Assembly (NCBI GenBank): GCA_037178855.1
Contig: JASJZC010000007.1
Coordinates: 1,984,001 to 2,048,000 of the forward strand
Source of the DNA: Oscheius sp. JU75
Lineage: Eukaryota > Nematoda > Chromadorea > Rhabditida > Rhabditidae
Length of the DNA stretch: 64,000 nt
Direction of reading: 5' to 3'
A program made the position numbers and the translations under genes. Of this stretch, positions 59,301 through 64,000 are shown one piece after another; position 1 is the stretch's first letter; each line of letters begins with the position of its first letter. The notes beneath the pieces are model-generated. The model saw nothing but the letters and a program-made list of their open reading frames with translations, was not told the DNA's origin and did not search any database.

Positions 59301-62300
59301 GTCGGCTGGAAGCATATCACATGGGTCTGAAGGATCCAACGGAGAACAAGGTACTATTTCTTTTATTGTTAGACTTGGCGAGTAGTATTCGTACCAATTG
59401 CAGTCGTCATGTTCCACGGAAATGACAAAAGATTATCTTTTTCAGGATGTTCCCTTGCCTACCACCTTGACCGACTATCTTGATGTCTCTCCAGAAGCCA
59501 ATCAGGTCATGGAAAGGGCTGCCTCACGGTTAAACAGACAAGAGAATTGCAAGAGAATTTATGTTTCAGTACTGCAGAACCGCACGAGACAGAGACCGTC
59601 ACCAAGTATCTCAGTACGCCGGTGAAGAAGAAAATAATCCTTGAGGCTATCTCTATGGAGCAATTCGCAGAACAAAACTATAGGGTGAGCCAGTTTCCAC
59701 TTCCTTTATCATTTCTATAAAAACAAAAAGAGTTGCCCACGGCTGGAATCGAACCAGCGTCGCCACGGCCACAACGTGGAGTACTAACCACTATACTACG
59801 TGGGCCGAAAGCGCTGGCGCTTGTTGATCGAGAGTATTCGCTGTTTCAGGGACATCTTCTCGAGGTCAGAAGAGAGCCGATTGTTACTCCTTTCCTGCCG
59901 AAAGATAATGATCTCGACTTTCGAATGTCTTTGGAAATATTCAAGCTGCTATTGAAGTATATGAATGACACGAAACTAAAGCAGATTCATTTGGACGACT
60001 TGGCGAGATATATTGTTCAGCAAGTAGAGTCAATTTTAAGAGGCAAACTTTCGTTATTTCCAGGGAATCAACAATGCCTATCAAAGAGACGAAACTTACG
60101 TTCAAGTTTGCAATCAAACTTACAAAAACAAGGACAAGGTGGCCACTGAACGAGGTTATAGAATCCTACAAATGTGTCTTGCCTGCTTCCCTCCCACGGA
60201 AAATGTCATTCCTATGCTCGCTGGGTCAGTTTCCAGCAGTTTACAGGCAAAATAGGTATCAGATTCCTCACTTCTACTCCAGCTAACGTTCGAAATCGTC
60301 TTGAGGACCTTATCCAAAAGAGACTCAAGGTTCGCGGCAGTCAGGTGAGATTCCCTCTTCGAAACTTCTCCGCATCAAATTAGACTAGGAATCTATTAAT
60401 TGATCATCCCGGGTCGACGCAACTTGTCATAAATACCGTGCACTCAATCAAAATAATCAGGGTTTTTTTTGTCGCTTATTGATTTTTCAAACATTAAGTA
60501 TTAGACTTTCATATAAAAATAAAACGGTGCTACAAACTACAGCAGTGTTTTGATATATTTGAGTTATTTTAAGAAGCATATCTGTACACCAAGGCACATC
60601 TATCCAGTAAACCTCTATGCTATAGAAACAACCTCTGCCTAAAAGTGTTTTCGTGAGCTCTTTTACCAATTTTATTTGTATTTCAGACATCTCGACTTCT
60701 TCCTCCTACTTTCCTCGAGCTTGCTGCTTTCAACTCTTTCCAGAGTCCAGTGGTCAATGTGGTAAGCTTCGAAAATGAGGATGCGGTGGAAGCCCACTCC
60801 TGGATGACAACCGCTGATGTCGCTAGCAGAGTTCTGCGGCACAGGTAGGCCCTTTTTCACTTTTGTTCCAAGCCCTTTTTGTAGAGGTATAGGAGATCCG
60901 AGTGGCTGGACCATCGAGTTTGAGAAGGACGATCATATCATTTCCACTACAGGAAATCACTTCTTCCATGACGCTCTAGCCGAGTTGGACTATGGAAAAG
61001 AGGATAACAAAAAGTATGATTTGGGAATTTATCTAATACATCTCATTTCAGGGGGACATTCCTTACTTTCACGACAGAAAGAACTGTTCCCCCGATGAAT
61101 AAGAAAAAGCCTATTCCGGAATCAAAAATTCTTGAGCACGGACGGTAGGAAATAAACATCGTTGCAATATTTAGTTTTTCTAGCAGTCCTGTAGAGCGAA
61201 GGAAGGAGCGACGAGCTGAGAAAGCTATGTCTCCTTTGGTCGAGCGTCGTCAAAGAAAATCAAGCGGAAATAGAAGCCGCGACGGTGATTCTCACTATGC
61301 TCATGAAGTTCTTCCACCTCCTCTTATTGAGCCGCCAAGCGACTACGGACCATCAGAGGAGGACAAGTTCAAGGATGACGACTATACTTACACCTCGATT
61401 CAAAAGAAAGGTTTCACTTTTCATATTTTGATAAGACCCATTTGTATTTTAGAAAAGCCGAGAACAAGAAATGTTTCTGCAGCTGATATTTCTCTCTTGG
61501 AAAGACACAAGCTTTCCGAGAGTATTGAGGAGAAACCAGAGGTTGTCGAGAAAGTGCTTCCAATTGGAGCTCCGCCTGGATTTCCTGAAACTCGACCTAT
61601 GCTGCCAATGACAGAACCGCCTGGTCACAATCAACATTACGGAATGTACGCTCCTCATCAGGTAGACGATTTATCGCACAAAGGGGTTGTAAGTGTCACG
61701 AAGTGTATTTTTTGACCTTTTGTTGACTTTTTGTTACTCACCCATCGTTACGAAGTGTTCTAACTTCAAACGTTTTCAGCCAATCATCCAATACGTCCCC
61801 GTCATGATGCAACCTCAAATGGTGGCTCCGATGAACATAATGTCTGGCCAGCCGATGATAATAAACAATCCTGCCTACGGGTACGGAATGCCTCCAGCAC
61901 AGCCTTCTTATGGAATGGATCCTAATGGTACCTTTTTCTTGAACATCCTGAAAATCATGTTTCAGCCACTCAAAGATCGTGGGGAGCCAACAACAGTATG
62001 TCCGGATACGCCATCGTGGAAAATGATCGTCCTCAGGAGCAGCGAGCTCGTAACGACAGTTACGTGCCGAGCGAATATTCCTCGAACAGCGTAGCTTCAA
62101 GAATAAGGCGAATGCCTGTCCCGTCGAATAACAAGGACGTTGACAGATTTCTCGACGAGGTTTTTGATCAAGTGCTCTCTCCAGAAGAACTGAGAACGAG
62201 CTCTGCCACTCCCCAGCAGATTGCTTCTTCTATTAAGGGAGGTCTCTATGGACCGGACTACAATACAGTATGGTTCATTCTATTTGAAGTATGTAGCGTT

Positions 62301-64000
62301 TGTTAAGACCTCATCGACCGTTTATAACAACCCGGACTACACGAGAACAAGCAATGGCTATCATACCGTGGAGAGTGACAACAGACATGGTAGATACGAC
62401 TATATTGACAGGGTTAGCGTGATATGATCACAAAGTTAAAGAGTTTCCAGTTGAACCGTTCGTATGACAGTCCCCGATCTCGTGCTAGAAGTCTTCCCAG
62501 AGCGGATCCCGATATTTCGCAGCGGTCAAATGGATACAGTCAAATCAGAGAGAGTTCCCTGGGTTCACCTCTTCGAAGACATGACAATTTCCCGACTGTT
62601 TCTGTTCACGAACTGAGGTATCCAATGTCTCCCGTCCCTCCTGTGCCAAGAAATGAAGGCGACTATCATCCAGGCCACTCCCAACCGACTGTTGTTATGA
62701 TGCCCGTCGAGATTCATGGTAAACAGTCCACTATTTCACCCGTTCGATTTATTCTTCAGAAAACGGACAGATGATTCCTATTATGAACCATGGACAGTCA
62801 CTACCTCATGTCTCAAGAAGGAGTGTAAGTCGAGTGTTGTATGTGGGGTATTCAATTTCCAGTACACTTCCCAGCTTGGCCCGCCGCGCAGACGATTCTC
62901 CTTCGAAAATGGGCAAGAGGTTCTACCCCAGTCGCCGGAAGCCTTCGAGAGTCGACCACTGCAGGTAAGAACCCACCACCGCTTGTAAAGGCGCGATAAA
63001 TTCCAATAGTTGAAGCGTACGCCTTCCCTCTTATCATGGCGAGCAATTTGATTCTTTCCTTCCTTATCATCCACGGCTTGTACAGTGTTTGCATATCGAT
63101 TCAACTGTTTCAGAGAAGTACTCCTACTACAAAAATATGTTGCGTTAGTACATTGACAAGTTTCAGAGACGTCCCATCACTCCTTCGTCTCGCAAATTTG
63201 AGAGTCCCAACATGAGAGCAGTTCTTCAACCACAAAGGTAACATTATTTGCTTTTTGATGGCTAACTGACACGCTAAACTCTTCAAAACTTCATTTTTCA
63301 GGCCTCCCGATTTGTCGAGAGCGCCTAGCAAAGTCAACGGCACGCCTCAACTGTCTATAACACCAGTTAAATCACCTCTAGTTGATAGGAAGGCTGTATG
63401 TAATTCTATAATTTGTGTTATCTTTTCATTCTCAGCAGACTGGCTTGCAACGAATTCCTCTGGAACAGTATGCGGACCCTGTGATTCAAAATACTGTTTC
63501 GAACAGTGAGAGACCGAACCCGAACAAGTTCAGAATCCCTGAAAGAGGTTTGATGAAGGAGAACCAAGCAATTGAACGAGAGGCTCTGAGAAAAATCAAT
63601 GAACGGATGAAGGTAGGGAGTGTAACAGTTATAGTCTAACACCTACTAACCCAGAACTTGCCGCCGCCTTTAGACCAGGTGAAAGTTTTTCGGCCGAAGC
63701 CACCTATTTTCGTTTCGCCACCGGTAACTAAACCAATAGTTGTTCCCGAACCTCAACAGCTTGAAGTTGTAATTCCGGACGAACCTAACACTCTGTACTT
63801 TCCTGTTCCGGAGGAACCGGAACCGATTTACGTCCAGGTAAAGGTATTGACATATTAACCACTTCCCTCACGCATCACATTCTGAATATGAATGTTACAG
63901 AAGCCTGAGCCTGTTGTCCAGAATGAATGGATCTATGAAGGAGAGGTTGATCGTCCTCCAGAGCTGCAGGAGATGCATAAGGAAGAGTCGGACATTCCCT
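56365..64000 (+). CDS. Unconventional MyTH4 myosin, class XV/XII-like (3' end outside window)
   Basis: About 30 exons with tiny introns. The motor starts near the N-terminus: RIYTNVGDNLLVLNPYEKYP, HIFAVARDAL, P-loop GESGSGKS (56724), switch I NDSATRFG (56906), LEKALEVMGFTEDHRSL, switch II VVDMYGYE (57735), NNGLEQLFINTINEKMANVF, RPARFDIPTVSRQLKALC and LLFRLRGYPIRIPFSLF. The neck has IQ-type helices (IMIQKTVKAYASRKKYL, IVLQAGLRGWKAR). A MyTH4 domain follows (MSLEIFKLLLKYMN, RDETYVQVCNQTYKN, RGYRILQMCLACFPP), then a FERM-like start (RLLPPTFLELAA, SWMTTADVASRVL) and a long Pro/Ser-rich region with DRFLDEVFDQVLSPEEL. MyTH4 plus linker suggests myosin XV or nematode class XII, actin motors acting in cell protrusions. 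Two antisense His tRNA genes lie in introns. Some joints (58322, 60215) are uncertain. Confidence 0.8.
58725..58796 (-). tRNA. tRNA-His (GTG), copy 1
   Basis: The minus strand reads GCCCACGTAGTATAGTGGTT and onward. Acceptor stem GCCCACG/CGTGGGC, anticodon stem CCACG/CGTGG around loop TTGTGGC (anticodon GTG, His), T arm GCTGG-TTCGATT-CCAGC, discriminator A. 72 bases, no intron, CCA not encoded. The base before position 1 is G, as needed at -1 of tRNA-His (normally added by an enzyme). A run of five T follows as the Pol III stop. It lies antisense in a myosin intron. Confidence 0.95.
59735..59806 (-). tRNA. tRNA-His (GTG), copy 2
   Basis: Identical over all 72 bases to the copy at 58725-58796, with the same G before position 1 and a T run after it. 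Flanks are shared for only about 10 bases on the 3' side. It lies antisense in another intron of the same myosin gene, which it fills almost entirely. Confidence 0.95.

Noticed and set aside
1-64000. CRISPR arrays, bacterial operons, prophage or plasmid features
   Set aside because: Intron-rich genes, Pol III tRNA genes and non-LTR retrotransposons show that this is animal nuclear DNA; no regularly spaced repeats of CRISPR type are present.

Overview
The window is animal nuclear DNA. Multi-exon genes have very short introns, mostly 35-60 bases, starting GT and ending in an extended TTTCAG or TTTTAG acceptor. Two His tRNA genes and two RTE-type non-LTR retrotransposons are present. For most genes a TTTCAG-like acceptor lies 0-27 bases before the start codon, which is what spliced-leader trans-splicing leaves in genomic DNA. 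Tiny introns, this acceptor consensus and probable trans-splicing point to a nematode. Base composition looks moderate in GC, so an early-branching (Dorylaimia-like) nematode is my guess; the species cannot be fixed from sequence alone.

Layout. 1-11.6 kb is gene-poor, with one weak Gln-rich exon (minus) and a perfect 24-bp hairpin at 8421-8486. 11.6-13.6 kb holds a six-exon gene of unknown function with a duplicated exon and a 274-bp fold-back element in its long intron. 14.8-19.1 kb holds two retrotransposons: a full-length, intact RTE element (plus) with an 8-bp target-site duplication, and a 5'-truncated RTE element (minus) with a 10-bp duplication. 19.5-22.4 kb has a secreted PAN/apple-domain protein converging on a small nuclear-looking protein. 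23.7-24.3 kb carries a broken, diverged copy of the latter.

26.3-32.1 kb is a cluster of three same-strand genes for secreted or single-pass membrane proteins. The first and third clearly have signal peptide, Ig domain and an EGF domain with ErbB-ligand cysteine spacing; the third also has a membrane anchor, as in neuregulins. The middle one is a diverged relative. A TMEM129-like E3 ubiquitin ligase (32.5-34.2 kb) and a Regnase-type NYN ribonuclease (34.6-36.3 kb, minus) follow. The latter is divergent from a KNL1-like kinetochore scaffold (37.1-40.9 kb) with SILK and RVSF PP1-docking motifs and degenerate MELT-like repeats.

41.8-47.2 kb is a tandem array of 2.3-2.8 kb non-coding repeats. 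47.8-50.0 kb has two minus-strand membrane-protein genes, one only partly resolved. 52.8-53.2 kb is an HMG-box gene with a one-base frame error in an A run. 54.1-55.3 kb is a degenerate minisatellite. 56.4 kb to the end is a MyTH4-tailed unconventional myosin of class XV/XII type, with unusual nucleotide-binding motifs and two antisense His tRNA genes in its introns; it runs off the window.

Exon structures were read by eye from splice consensus and reading frame. Gene family calls rest on motif recognition, not on any search.
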